A stretch of 58,111 nt of DNA from Candidatus Heritagella intestinalis. Lineage in GTDB: Bacteria > Bacillota > Clostridia > Oscillospirales > Acutalibacteraceae. A program made the position numbers and the translations under genes. The DNA is taken from NCBI GenBank assembly GCA_904420555.1, contig CAJFVO010000011.1:1-58111 (forward strand). Reading direction: 5' to 3'. Under the pieces are notes generated by a model, which saw only the letters and a program-made list of their open reading frames with translations, was not told the DNA's origin and made no database searches. The stretch's first letter is position 1; every line of letters starts with the position of its first letter. Positions 7,364 to 15,299 of this stretch are shown in pieces.

Positions 7364-8391
7364 GAAAGCTGCTGAATACCCTGTTTATCCTGACCGAGGA
7401 TCACTATCTTTCCCTGGACAGGGAGAACGTGGTGGTCAACTGCGGCAAGGAAGAAGTCGCTCGGTTTCCCCTGCACACCTTAGAGGGGATTCTCTGCTTT
7501 TCCTATGCAGGCGCTTCTCCAGCCCTGATGGGGGCCTGCGCAAAGCGGGGCGTGGATTTGGCGTTTTTCTCTCCGCAAGGCCAGTTTTTAGCCAGAGCCG
7601 TAGGAGAGAGCCAGGGAAATGTCCTTTTGCGGCAGGCACAGTACCGGGTATCCGATGACCCGGCGGCAAGCGTCCGGTATGCCAAGGGTTTTCTTCTGGG
7701 GAAAGTCTATAACGCCCGTTGGGTGTTGGAGCGGGCTACCCGGGACCATCCTCAGCGGGTGCCGGTGGAAAGACTCAAGGAGATTTCCCGCCAACTGGCC
7801 GCGGCTTTGCAGCGCATCGAGGAGGCCATAACGCCGGAAGAGCTGTTAGGGCTGGAAGGGGAAGCAGCGCAGCGGTATTTTGATGGCTTTGACAGCCTGA
7901 TTTTGCAGCAGCGGGAGAGCTTTTCCTTTACAAAGCGCAGTCGCCGGCCGCCATTGGACCCGGTGAACGCGATGCTCTCCTTTGCCTATACCCTGCTGGC
8001 CCGGGATTGTGCCGCGGCTTTGGAAGGGGTGGGCCTGGATCCCTATGTGGGGTTCCTCCACCGTCCCCGGCCCGGTCGTACCAGCCTGGCTTTGGATTTA
8101 ATGGAAGAACTGCGGGCCGTATTGGCGGACCGGTTTGTTGTGACCTGTATCAATCAAAAGGTTCTGACGGGAAAGCATTTTCACCAGCAGGAAAGCGGAG
8201 CGGTGTTACTGACAGATGAAGGCCGTCGCGCCTTTTTGAAAGCCTGGCAGCAACGCAAGCAGCAGACCCTCCAGCATCCGTTTTTAAACGAGAAGATTCC
8301 CTGGGGGCTGGTTCCCCATGTGCAGGCGCTCCTTTTGGCCCGCACATTGCGGGGAGACATGGAGCGGTATCCGCCCTTTTTCTGGAAGTAA
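7360..8391 (+). CDS. cas1: Cas1 spacer integrase
   Basis: Catalyses spacer integration at the leader-repeat junction together with Cas2. I start it at the ATG at 7360 (343 aa), which overlaps the cas4 stop. An upstream extension to 7258 would be a frame-shifted reading of cas4. The beta-domain N-terminus (MRKLLNTLFILTEDHYLSLD) and the helical C-terminal catalytic part are seen: GEAAQRYFDGF region, DPVNAMLSFAY and GLDPYVGFLHRPRPGR with the conserved His, followed by the acidic LALDLMEELR. Confidence 0.96.
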   Translation: MRKLLNTLFILTEDHYLSLDRENVVVNCGKEEVARFPLHTLEGILCFSYAGASPALMGACAKRGVDLAFFSPQGQFLARAVGESQGNVLLRQAQYRVSDDPAASVRYAKGFLLGKVYNARWVLERATRDHPQRVPVERLKEISRQLAAALQRIEEAITPEELLGLEGEAAQRYFDGFDSLILQQRESFSFTKRSRRPPLDPVNAMLSFAYTLLARDCAAALEGVGLDPYVGFLHRPRPGRTSLALDLMEELRAVLADRFVVTCINQKVLTGKHFHQQESGAVLLTDEGRRAFLKAWQQRKQQTLQHPFLNEKIPWGLVPHVQALLLARTLRGDMERYPPFFWK

Positions 8392-8429
8392 CGGAAAGGG
8401 GACAAAAAATTGTATGGGAGGCAGAGTCA

Positions 8430-8720
8430 ATGCTGGTACTGGTGACGTATGACGTAAACACAGAGACGGCTGCCGGCCGAAAACGGTTGCGCAAGGTGGC
8501 CAAATGGTGCGTTGATTATGGACAGCGGGTACAGAACTCTGTGTTTGAGTGCTTACTGGACGCCGCACAATATGCGGTGTTTAAGGCTCAGTTGATTCAA
8601 CTAATTGACCCGGAGACCGACAGCCTGCGGTTTTACCGTTTAGGGAACCACTATCAAACCAAAGTGGAGCATGTTGGCCGTAGTCCCCAGTGGGCGCAGG
8701 ACGATGTGTTGCTGTTATAG
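8430..8720 (+). CDS. cas2: Cas2 adaptation protein
   Basis: Small ferredoxin-fold partner that bridges the Cas1 dimers. 96 aa, starting MLVLVTYDVNTETAAGRKR with the conserved Asp after the first strand. The GGGAGGC ribosome site is 8 bp before the ATG. It ends 215 bp before the first CRISPR repeat. The C-terminal part (FYRLGNHYQTKVEHVG) is typical of type I-C Cas2. Confidence 0.96.
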   Translation: MLVLVTYDVNTETAAGRKRLRKVAKWCVDYGQRVQNSVFECLLDAAQYAVFKAQLIQLIDPETDSLRFYRLGNHYQTKVEHVGRSPQWAQDDVLLL

Positions 8721-8935
8721 GGAGTTTGACGGGGTCCTTCTCGGAAAGTACAGGTGCGAACATGAAGTGCTCTGGTTCTGCTGGAGAGGTTCGCACCGGA
8801 AAACCATGGCGAATCCTGTAAATGTCAGCGTATAATTTGGAAGAATCTACAGGTTTAAAAAGACTTTTTGTATAGTACCGATTTTACAATCGCTATTTTG
8901 ATACAAATTGCAACGCAATTTTGTTGCTTTTTGCT
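8721..8935 (+). promoter_or_regulatory. CRISPR leader
   Basis: AT-rich leader between cas2 and the array. It contains a perfect 9-bp inverted repeat GGTGCGAAC (8753-8761) / GTTCGCACC (8789-8797), a TATAAT at 8831-8836 as a candidate array promoter -10, and a second inverted repeat GCAAC/GTTGC at 8910-8927 ending 8 bp before repeat 1. From memory, a GGTGCGAAC-type inverted repeat after cas2 is common in type I-C loci. Which element directs integration is not visible. Confidence 0.7.
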
Positions 8936-9988
8936 GTCACCCTCCACACGGAGGGTGTGGATAGAAATATCTGTCTCCGTATGCTGGCGCTCAATTATAC
9001 ACGGGTCACCCTCCACACGGAGGGTGTGGATAGAAATCCAACAGCGGTTTTTACGAGACTTTGGCCGCTTGGTCACCCTCCACACGGAGGGTGTGGATAG
9101 AAATCCCTGTAACTACGCACATCCCGTTGGGGTGATCCAGGTCACCCTCCACACGGAGGGTGTGGATAGAAATGCCTCCATTGCGGCGTTCCAAAGCCAC
9201 TGGGCGGCGTCACCCTCCACACGGAGGGTGTGGATAGAAATGAAGAAGGCCATAACAAGCTAACAATAGGTTCATGTCACCCTCCACACGGAGGGTGTGG
9301 ATAGAAATCAGCGGTGCGCAGGTTAGCTATTTTAGTGGCAAAAGTCACCCTCCACACGGAGGGTGTGGATAGAAATTGCTAACTTTGTCTGCGCATCGTA
9401 CTGTTCCTGCGGTCACCCTCCACACGGAGGGTGTGGATAGAAATTAAACGATGAATGAAGTATTAAACCACATTGAAAACCGTCACCCTCCACACGGAGG
9501 GTGTGGATAGAAATTCACGGGTCTCACATCAAAAGCCCGTGCCCACCACCGTCACCCTCCACACGGAGGGTGTGGATAGAAATAATTAGGGGAAAACGAA
9601 TGGAAATTTACTAAGTCAGTCACCCTCCACACGGAGGGTGTGGATAGAAATGTATCAATATCGTAAGAAATAAAAGTAACATTTTGGTCACCCTCCACAC
9701 GGAGGGTGTGGATAGAAATGTATAGCTCATTATATTTAGGGCCAATCAAATTAGTCACCCTCCACACGGAGGGTGTGGATAGAAATGTTTGTTAAAAGAT
9801 GTACCTTTGGATAATACCTAGTCACCCTCCACACGGAGGGTGTGGATAGAAATGCGGAGTATGCAGGGGGCATGGGCAGCGGTGGATGTCACCCTCCACA
9901 CGGAGGGTGTGGATAGAAATTCACGGGTGTCACATCAAAAGCCCGTGTCCACTGCGTCACCCTCCACACGGAGGGTGTGGATTATAAA
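8936..9988 (+). CRISPR. Type I-C CRISPR array, 16 repeats / 15 spacers
   Basis: Repeat of 33 bp, beginning GTCACCCTCCACACGG and ending GTGTGGATAGAAAT, with internal hairpin CCCTCC/GGAGGG. Repeat starts: 8936, 9005, 9072, 9141, 9209, 9276, 9344, 9412, 9482, 9551, 9619, 9687, 9754, 9821, 9888, 9956. Spacers are 34-37 bp. Fifteen repeats are identical by eye. The last (9956) is degenerate at its 3' end (GGATTATAAA instead of GGATAGAAAT), marking the leader-distal end, so the newest spacers are next to cas2. Spacers 9 (9515-9550) and 15 (9921-9955) are near duplicates. Spacers 8 and 10-13 are clearly AT-rich, the others GC-richer. Confidence 0.98.
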
Positions 9989-10025
9989 TTAGGCATGAAA
10001 AAGCCATCTCCTCTAAAAGAATGGT

Positions 10026-10138
10026 CTATCCCTCGATAACTTCGAATTTCTCTGGTAGGTACAGATAATCTTCCCCAGAGTCGTCTATAATTCGATACCA
10101 GCCTTTCTCAACCGAAATAACTTCATATGAATCCCAGA
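10026..10138 (-). pseudogene. C-terminal fragment of a small protein
   Basis: The minus strand encodes about 37 residues ending in a proper stop (TAG at 10026-10028), reading from IWDSYEVISVEKGWYRII to EKFEVIEG. It looks like the C-terminal end of a small clostridial protein with an SH3-like strand pattern. No start or N-terminal part is present; the 5' side runs straight into the next, opposite-strand fragment at about 10140. Confidence 0.55.
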
Positions 10139-10140
10139 TA

Positions 10141-10665
10141 GAAAATACCACAGAAGGTTCCTCGGATGCCGGAGAAACCGAGCCAGAGGAAACCTCGTCT
10201 GTGGATTACACCCTGTATGAATCTGTTCTACAGGGCTATGAGGCGATCCCATACAAATTGTATATTTCCTGTTGGATATGGATTCCAATGGGGTTTATGA
10301 ATTGGGTGTAGAGGTTTATTCGTTGGAAGCTACAGTATGCCGCAGACATTTATACCATAAAGGGTAACAGTGCGGAGCGTATTTTTCAGATGGAATTGAG
10401 CCATTCTACGCTGTATGTAGGGGAAAAGGGAGAGGTATATCGCCAGAGAGGTCAAATGGGATATTTCAGTTTGTCACAGATTTCTTTGCAGGGAGATCGG
10501 ATTGTCGAAGAGATGATTTATGAGAGCCCGATGGAAGGGGGAAATAACCCGGAAGATGACTATGCGGAGTATCAAACAATTGAGACTTATTTGGAAACCC
10601 ATGGCGCAACTATAGTAAATCGATATTTGCTGGGAGAAGATCTTTACCCCTGGGCGATGGATTAA
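10141..10665 (+). pseudogene. Frameshifted secreted/lipoprotein-like gene remnant
   Basis: Three overlapping frames together read as one protein. First comes a Glu/Thr/Ser-rich stretch then VDYTLYESVLQGYEAIPY. After a shift near 10260 comes FLLDMDSNGVYELGVEVY, a DxDxNG calcium-loop-like motif common in secreted clostridial proteins. After another shift near 10335 comes YAADIYTIKGNSAERIF, continuing to the stop at 10663-10665. The N-terminus, including any signal peptide, is missing. An intact 91-aa frame from 10390 is only the tail. It probably came in with, or was broken by, turnover next to the CRISPR array. Confidence 0.65.
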
Positions 10666-10694
10666 ATGGGAGTATAGAATGTTTTATACGGCGT

Positions 10695-10736
10695 CCTCGC
10701 CTCTGCACAGATCATCGGCAAAGGCGAGGGCTTTTG
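10695..10736 (+). terminator. Hairpin with short T run
   Basis: CCTCGCC at 10695-10701 pairs with GGCGAGG at 10723-10729, followed by GCTTTTG. It lies between the two pseudogenes and has a large 21-base loop. Confidence 0.4.
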
Positions 10737-10754
10737 CAAGGAGGAAGTGATCTT

Positions 10755-11002
10755 GTGAAGGAAAAGGCCATCCGGTATTTCCGGAGAAAGAACGCTTTTT
10801 TGGATAACGGCTACCCCGTGCGCATTGAGTATGAGGGGATGACCACCTTCCCGTCAGAGGAAGCGGCGTTCCAGGCGGCCAAGAGCTGGGACGTGTGCTA
10901 CTGGTGGGCCTGTAGTAAGGCGGATCCCTTGTGATAGCCAAAAGACTGGGCCGGAAAGTTGTGCTCCGCCCGGATGATCAGGACATGGGAATTAAAAAAT
11001 GA
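10755..11002 (+). pseudogene. Frameshifted, truncated NADAR-family gene
   Basis: The GTG start at 10755 has AAGGAGGAAG upstream. The first frame reads YFRRKNAFLDNGYPVRIEYE, then TFPSEEAAFQAAK and KADP before stopping at 10932-10934. In another frame the match resumes as AKRLGRKVVLRPDDQD, up to the stop at 11000-11002. Together these follow the order of NADAR domains (FLSNFYP...EHAFQAAK...AKRLGR.V.LR.DW), with one frameshift near 10925-10935 and loss of the C-terminal half. Intact NADAR enzymes remove ADP-ribose from nucleobases or cleave N-glycosidic bonds. This copy should be inactive. Confidence 0.7.
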
Positions 11003-11046
11003 AAGTGCCCCTGCCGGGCCCAGGGAATGGGACAGGCGGGGGCTTT
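11002..11046 (-). terminator. Terminator of the lysis cassette
   Basis: On the minus strand AAAG-CCCC-GCC pairs with GGC-GGGG-CTTT-type sequence (11002-11014 with 11034-11046), followed by TTTCATTTTTT. It closes the leftward lysis genes and overlaps the end of the NADAR remnant. Confidence 0.7.
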
Positions 11047-11053
11047 CTGTGCA

Positions 11054-11311
11054 TTATGATTTGGGTTCGGTGTATCCCAGGGCCTGGCGGCTGTCAGAGC
11101 TGCCGGCGGTGGTGGGGTCGTTGACAATGCCGAACAAGGCCAGCAGTCCAAACACTGTGCCTACGATGCCCAACAGCTGCTCCTGGATGGGCGCCAAATC
11201 CAATGTCAGGCCGAACATGGCGCAGACCTGCTGGACGAGCAGCAGCAGAGCGGGAATCAGGGCCAGCCAAAAGGATTTGTTTTTCAGGCGGACCTGCCAG
11301 TTAATTTTCAT
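11054..11311 (-). CDS. Phage holin (phi LC3 type)
   Basis: Small membrane protein of 85 aa that, in phages, permeabilises the cytoplasmic membrane so the endolysin can reach peptidoglycan. The N-terminus MKINWQVRLKNKSFWLALIP and two hydrophobic segments (about 13-35 and 45-63) are typical of the phi LC3 holin family. A ribosome site (GGAGG) lies 7-8 bp before the ATG. It overlaps the upstream gene by 11 bp and is last in a three-gene leftward cassette before a terminator. Confidence 0.85.
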   Translation of the reverse strand: MKINWQVRLKNKSFWLALIPALLLLVQQVCAMFGLTLDLAPIQEQLLGIVGTVFGLLALFGIVNDPTTAGSSDSRQALGYTEPKS

Positions 11312-11597
11312 GGTCGTTTCCTCCGATTTCTTCCTGATATTCTTCCAGCATCAGCTGGTAGCGGGCCTTTATCGCGCCGTTTCCCCCTTCCCGGACGTAT
11401 TCCTCCCCGGCTTTCAGGCGCTCTTCCACGGGGAGCTCCTCGGAAAGGATCATCAGCCGGAGCATACAGAGATAGTCATTGTGCTGGTGGCGCTCCATGC
11501 GCTCCAACCGTCGGGAAAACCGGTAGATGGCGGCGCAGAGAGTGGCGATGACCGAGAGGTATCCGCACAGGGTTGCAAGTTCTTCTATCCATCCCAC
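11301..11597 (-). CDS. Small phage-type membrane protein of the lysis cassette
   Basis: 98 aa with one N-terminal membrane helix (about residues 4-26, ELATLCGYLSVIATLCAAIY) and a long charged helical tail (RFSRRLERMERHQHNDYL...). It starts at GTG 11597 with GAGGTGAC about 8 bp upstream. Proteins of this shape sit between endolysin and holin in many Firmicutes prophages and are named holin-associated or antiholin-like; the function here is unproven. It lies 13 bp after the lysozyme stop. Confidence 0.7.
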   Translation of the reverse strand: MGWIEELATLCGYLSVIATLCAAIYRFSRRLERMERHQHNDYLCMLRLMILSEELPVEERLKAGEEYVREGGNGAIKARYQLMLEEYQEEIGGNDHEN

Positions 11598-11610
11598 ATG
11601 GCGTCACCTC

Positions 11611-12711
11611 TTATTCGATTTCCAGTTGGAAGCGGTCGATCTGCCGCCCAAAGCTGCCGGCATAGCCATCCTGGCCGCCGGTGGTTTCCGTATCGCGCTG
11701 CCAGGGCCAATAGCTGCCGTTCAGGGGGCTGACCCGGTATTTGGCTTTGCGGTAAGGGGTGCCTTCAGGGGTGTAGTAGTACACCTGGATAGCGTCAATG
11801 GGCTTGCCGTTGCCGGCGTAACCGTAAGCGTCGTTCAAGTCATAGCCGGTAATCCAGGAGAGCCAGCCGCCGCCCCGTACATGGGCCCGGTATTTGACGC
11901 GTCCGAAATTGACCTTAATGGCCACGTCAGTGATGGCGCAGCCGGGAAGGCCGGCGTAGTCTTTCAGGCCGGTGACTTCGGGAAGCCAGCTGCCCTTGGT
12001 AGTGCGCACCCGGTAGACGGCCTGGATGGCGGTCGGCGTTTGTGGGTCGCCCTCCACCGGAACCTCCGGTGCCAGGAAGTTGCAGCCCTTGTCCCGGATG
12101 CGGGTGGGATAGTCCCGAAACGCGGTGTTGCAGTCCACGCCGCCGGTGATGCCGCTCACCTGGCCGGAGCTGGTATACTGCTGCATCCCACAGTCGTAAT
12201 CCGGGCCGCCGGTGTAGTCTGCCAGCCACAGGTCGTAGCGCTTGAGGCGGGTCATATCCACTTTATTGCGGATATAGTCCAGGTTGGCGTACCAGCCCGC
12301 ATACCAGCCGGCCTTCTCCACCTCGTCGCAAAAAGCGGTGATGCAGTCGGTGCGGAAGGCTTTGGTTACTGCTACCCCCTGCTCCTGGGCGTAGCGGTCG
12401 CTGTCGTATTCGTAGTCCGCATAAATGGGGTAATTGATTTTGCCCTTATAGGGCTCCAGGAGTTTCAGGCACTTGCGGGCCTCCTGCCGTGCCTCTTCTG
12501 CGGAAAGAGAATAGAGGAACCAGTAAATGCCCACATCCAGGCCGGCGTCCAGGGCGCCTTTCATGTGGCTCTCGAACATGGCGTCCTGATTGCCGTCACC
12601 GAAGCCCGCCCGAAGAATAACGAATTTTACCCCGTCGGCTTTTACCTGCTGCCAGTCCACCGACTTTTGGAAGGTGGAGACATCGATTCCCTTGATTTCT
12701 GTGTCAGCCAT
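11611..12711 (-). CDS. GH25 lysozyme (phage endolysin type)
   Basis: N-acetylmuramidase cutting the peptidoglycan glycan chain. 366 aa from the ATG at 12711 (AAAGGGTGAAG upstream). Residues 1-200 form the GH25 barrel: KGIDVSTFQKSVDW near the N-terminus and the acidic YADYEYD near residue 100. Residues about 215-366 hold aromatic repeats (YRVRTTKGSWLPEVTG, YRAHVRGGGWLSWITG, YRVSPLNGSYWPW), probably a wall-binding module. No signal peptide, so it needs the holin downstream, as in phages. The much longer open frame upstream to 14217 is antisense to murD and not part of it. Confidence 0.92.
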   Translation of the reverse strand: MADTEIKGIDVSTFQKSVDWQQVKADGVKFVILRAGFGDGNQDAMFESHMKGALDAGLDVGIYWFLYSLSAEEARQEARKCLKLLEPYKGKINYPIYADYEYDSDRYAQEQGVAVTKAFRTDCITAFCDEVEKAGWYAGWYANLDYIRNKVDMTRLKRYDLWLADYTGGPDYDCGMQQYTSSGQVSGITGGVDCNTAFRDYPTRIRDKGCNFLAPEVPVEGDPQTPTAIQAVYRVRTTKGSWLPEVTGLKDYAGLPGCAITDVAIKVNFGRVKYRAHVRGGGWLSWITGYDLNDAYGYAGNGKPIDAIQVYYYTPEGTPYRKAKYRVSPLNGSYWPWQRDTETTGGQDGYAGSFGRQIDRFQLEIE

Positions 12712-12779
12712 TTTCTTCACCCTTTCCTTATAAATTAAAAATAAAACCTTATGCAATATACCATTCCCCGGGAAAAGGC

Positions 12780-12807
12780 GCTCCCCTCCTTTTGCAGGAA
12801 GGGGAGC
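12780..12807. other. Hairpin between the divergent lysozyme and murD genes
   Basis: GCTCCCCTCC pairs with GGAAGGGGAGC (one bulge) around loop TTTTGCA. It lies between genes that diverge, so it is not a normal terminator. It may be a remnant terminator at the edge of an inserted lysis cassette, or a 5' leader hairpin of the lysozyme mRNA. Confidence 0.45.
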
Positions 12808-12843
12808 GGCCGCAAATTTGTTTGTAAGAAAACGGCCCCAGGA

Positions 12844-12873
12844 TTGGACTACTATCGGGTTTTGTGGTAAGAT
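12844..12873 (+). promoter_or_regulatory. Promoter of murD
   Basis: TTGGAC at 12844-12849, an 18-base spacer and TAAGAT at 12868-12873. The next gene start on this strand is 79 bp downstream. Confidence 0.55.
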
Positions 12874-12951
12874 AAAAGACGCGAAACGAACCGGATGCCG
12901 CCTGGTATCGGCGGGCCGTATCATAAAATTGCAGAAAGGCAGTGAAACGGG

Positions 12952-14328
12952 ATGGAGAGCCGTTTGGAACGATTTTATCAAAGCCTGAAGGGGAAGACCG
13001 TGGCTTTCTGCGGCATCGGCCGCAGCCATCGGGAAATGATCCGTATTTTTTGCGAAAAAGGGGCGCAGGTCACCGTCCGGGATAAGCGGGACCGGGAAAC
13101 CCTGGGAGAAACCGCAGCGGAATTGGAATCTCTGGGAGCCCGGCTGATTCTGGGAGAGCACTATCTGGACGGCCTGACGGAAGAAATCATCCTGCGGACC
13201 CCGGGCATGAAGTTCACCCTGCCGGAGCTGGAAGAAGCCCGGGCCAGAGGTTCCGCCGTCACCAGTGAAATGGAGCTGTTCTTTGCGTTCTGCCCCTGCA
13301 AGCTCTATGGCGTCACCGGCAGCGACGGCAAAACCACCACCACCACGGTCATTGCCGAGCTGCTGAAAGCCGCCGGGAAAACCGTCCACCTGGGAGGCAA
13401 CATCGGCGCGCCCTTGTTCCCCCAGCTGGAATCCATCCGGCCGGAGGACGCGGCGGTGGCGGAGCTTTCCAGCTTCCAGCTCATCTCCATGCGGCAAAGC
13501 CCGGATGTGGCGGTGGTGACCAATGTCTCCCCCAACCATCTGGACATCCACAAGGACATGGACGAATATGTCCAGGCCAAAAAGAACGTGTTCCTCCATC
13601 AGAACGCCTTTGGCCGGGCCGTGTTTAACGCGGACAACGACATCACCCGGTCCTTTCTTCCCGAGGCCCGGGGACAAGCCCTGGCCTTCAGCCGCCGGGA
13701 AAAGACCAACGGCGCCTGGGTGGACGAAAAGGGCGATATTTACATGGGGGATACCTTTGTGATGAACGCCAAGGAAATCCGCATCCCGGGCCTCCACAAC
13801 GTGGAGAACTACCTGGCGGCCATTTCCGCCGTGTGGGGGGAGGTCTCCCCGGAGACCATCCGGCAGGTGGCGGCCTCCTTCCCCGGGGTGGCCCACCGGG
13901 CGGAGCTGGTCCGGGTGCTGGACGGGGTCTCCTATTACAACGACTCCATCGCTTCCAGCCCCACCCGCACCATCAAGGGAATGCTGTCCCTGTTCCCCCA
14001 GAAGATCATCCTCATTGCCGGCGGCTATGACAAGCACATCCCCTATGACCCCATGGGTCCCGCAGTGGTGGAAAAGGTCAAGACGCTGGTGCTGCTGGGG
14101 GCCACCGGGCCGAAAATCGAAGCGGCAGTGAAGGCGGCTCCGGGCTACCGGGAGGGCTGTCCAGAAATTCTCCACGCTTCCTCCATGGAAGAGGCGGTGT
14201 CTCTGGCCCGGCAGCACGCCAGCGCGGGGGACATTGTGTCCCTTTCCCCGGCCAGCGCCAGCTTTGATTTGTACAAGGACTTTGAAGCCAGAGGCAACGA
14301 CTTCAAGCGGATTGTCCTGGCCCTGTAA
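12952..14328 (+). CDS. murD: UDP-N-acetylmuramoylalanine--D-glutamate ligase
   Basis: Cytoplasmic Mur ligase that adds D-Glu to UDP-MurNAc-L-Ala in peptidoglycan precursor synthesis. 458 aa, normal length. The N-terminal nucleotide-sugar domain begins [14 protein letters not shown]. The ATP loop [15 protein letters not shown] is near residue 120, and [13 protein letters not shown] near 180 is the Mur ligase centre. The C-terminal domain has [18 protein letters not shown] near 325, the D-Glu-binding region. It stands outside a division/cell-wall cluster, 44 bp before dcd. Confidence 0.95.
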   Translation: MESRLERFYQSLKGKTVAFCGIGRSHREMIRIFCEKGAQVTVRDKRDRETLGETAAELESLGARLILGEHYLDGLTEEIILRTPGMKFTLPELEEARARGSAVTSEMELFFAFCPCKLYGVTGSDGKTTTTTVIAELLKAAGKTVHLGGNIGAPLFPQLESIRPEDAAVAELSSFQLISMRQSPDVAVVTNVSPNHLDIHKDMDEYVQAKKNVFLHQNAFGRAVFNADNDITRSFLPEARGQALAFSRREKTNGAWVDEKGDIYMGDTFVMNAKEIRIPGLHNVENYLAAISAVWGEVSPETIRQVAASFPGVAHRAELVRVLDGVSYYNDSIASSPTRTIKGMLSLFPQKIILIAGGYDKHIPYDPMGPAVVEKVKTLVLLGATGPKIEAAVKAAPGYREGCPEILHASSMEEAVSLARQHASAGDIVSLSPASASFDLYKDFEARGNDFKRIVLAL

Positions 14329-14372
14329 AAACGCCCTGTTGTTACCGTACTACATACAAAAGGGGGACACCC

Positions 14373-14912
14373 ATGATTTTATCCGACAGAACCATCCAAA
14401 AACTGCTGGAGGAGGGAACTCTGGAAATCTCCCCTCTGGAACGCCGGCAGATCCAGCCGGCCAGCGTCGACGTCCGATTGGGGAACACCTTTAGCATCGT
14501 AGAAGATTCTTCTGCGGGCATCATCACGCTGGACCACGAAATTCACTATAAAACCCTCACTACCGACACCTACCTCCTTTTACCGGGGCAGTTTGTGCTG
14601 GCAACCACCATGGAATACATCCGCCTGCCGGACCATCTCACCGCCTTTGTAGAGGGCCGCAGTTCTCTGGGCCGGATGGGTCTGTTTATCCAGAATGCCG
14701 GCTGGGTAGATCCGGGATTTGAGGGGGAGATTACACTGGAACTGTTTAACGCCAACCGCTGCGCGATTGAGCTGAAAGCGGGGCGGCGGGTAGGACAGCT
14801 GGTGTTTGCGGAAATGGACGGCCGCGCCCTGGCGCCCTATCGGGGAAAATATCAGGGCCAGCGGGGATCTACCGGTTCCCGGGTCTTCCTGGACCGGGAA
14901 ATTCACCGATAA
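14373..14912 (+). CDS. dcd: dCTP deaminase
   Basis: Converts dCTP to dUTP (or directly to dUMP in bifunctional members) for dTTP synthesis. 179 aa. Visible family motifs: [13 protein letters not shown] near residue 30, [13 protein letters not shown] near 90, [15 protein letters not shown] near 110 with the catalytic Glu, and the C-terminal [17 protein letters not shown] that closes over the triphosphate. The sequence alone does not say mono- or bifunctional. It follows murD by 44 bp and is probably co-transcribed. Confidence 0.94.
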   Translation: MILSDRTIQKLLEEGTLEISPLERRQIQPASVDVRLGNTFSIVEDSSAGIITLDHEIHYKTLTTDTYLLLPGQFVLATTMEYIRLPDHLTAFVEGRSSLGRMGLFIQNAGWVDPGFEGEITLELFNANRCAIELKAGRRVGQLVFAEMDGRALAPYRGKYQGQRGSTGSRVFLDREIHR

Positions 14913-14945
14913 CGCAGTAGGGACTTTGGCAAAACAGGAGGCGTC

Positions 14946-15248
14946 ATGAAAAAGGTCATTTTGGGCACAGAGCAAGTCTGGGCGGTTTATGAGGTCCCCG
15001 ACCCGGTGGCGGAAAATCTGGAACAATACTGTCTGGATTTTTGCGAGAACTGGCTGTACAGCAGCCCGGATGCCGCAGGGTACCGGACCCGCGGTGGTCT
15101 TTGCTACGACCAGTCAGACTTTATCGACTATCTGAACCAGTATATCTTTCCAGAGAAACCTTCCCAATGGGTAAAGGAGATTCAGGAGGGTAATTTCCGG
15201 AAAAATTTACCGAAAGAATACCCAAAACTGCCCCGCTTTATTTTTTAG
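14946..15248 (+). CDS. Conserved hypothetical protein, 100 aa
   Basis: Not recognised. The ATG at 14946 has a ribosome site AACAGGAGG close upstream, and the gene follows dcd by 33 bp. The protein is soluble and aromatic-rich (several W/Y, Cys pair in LDFCENWLY) with no signal peptide or membrane segment. Good coding character and tight spacing argue it is real. It ends 51 bp before the first M42 peptidase. Confidence 0.7.
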   Translation: MKKVILGTEQVWAVYEVPDPVAENLEQYCLDFCENWLYSSPDAAGYRTRGGLCYDQSDFIDYLNQYIFPEKPSQWVKEIQEGNFRKNLPKEYPKLPRFIF

Positions 15249-15299
15249 AAGGAATCCGTTACAATACAAGAAATACCCAATTACAGGAGATGACATAGA

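Noticed and set aside
8969-9955. Self-targeting spacers against the phage-type modules in this window
   Set aside because: By eye I found no long match of any spacer to 11-12.7 kb or 42-50.7 kb. An exact computed search is still needed to be certain.
10085-10288. 67-aa minus-strand frame
   Set aside because: Antisense to the secreted-protein remnant and out of frame with the better-supported 37-residue fragment ending at 10026.
12712-14217. N-terminal extension of the GH25 lysozyme to 868 aa
   Set aside because: The extension is antisense to murD. The lysozyme has its own ribosome site and ATG at 12711.
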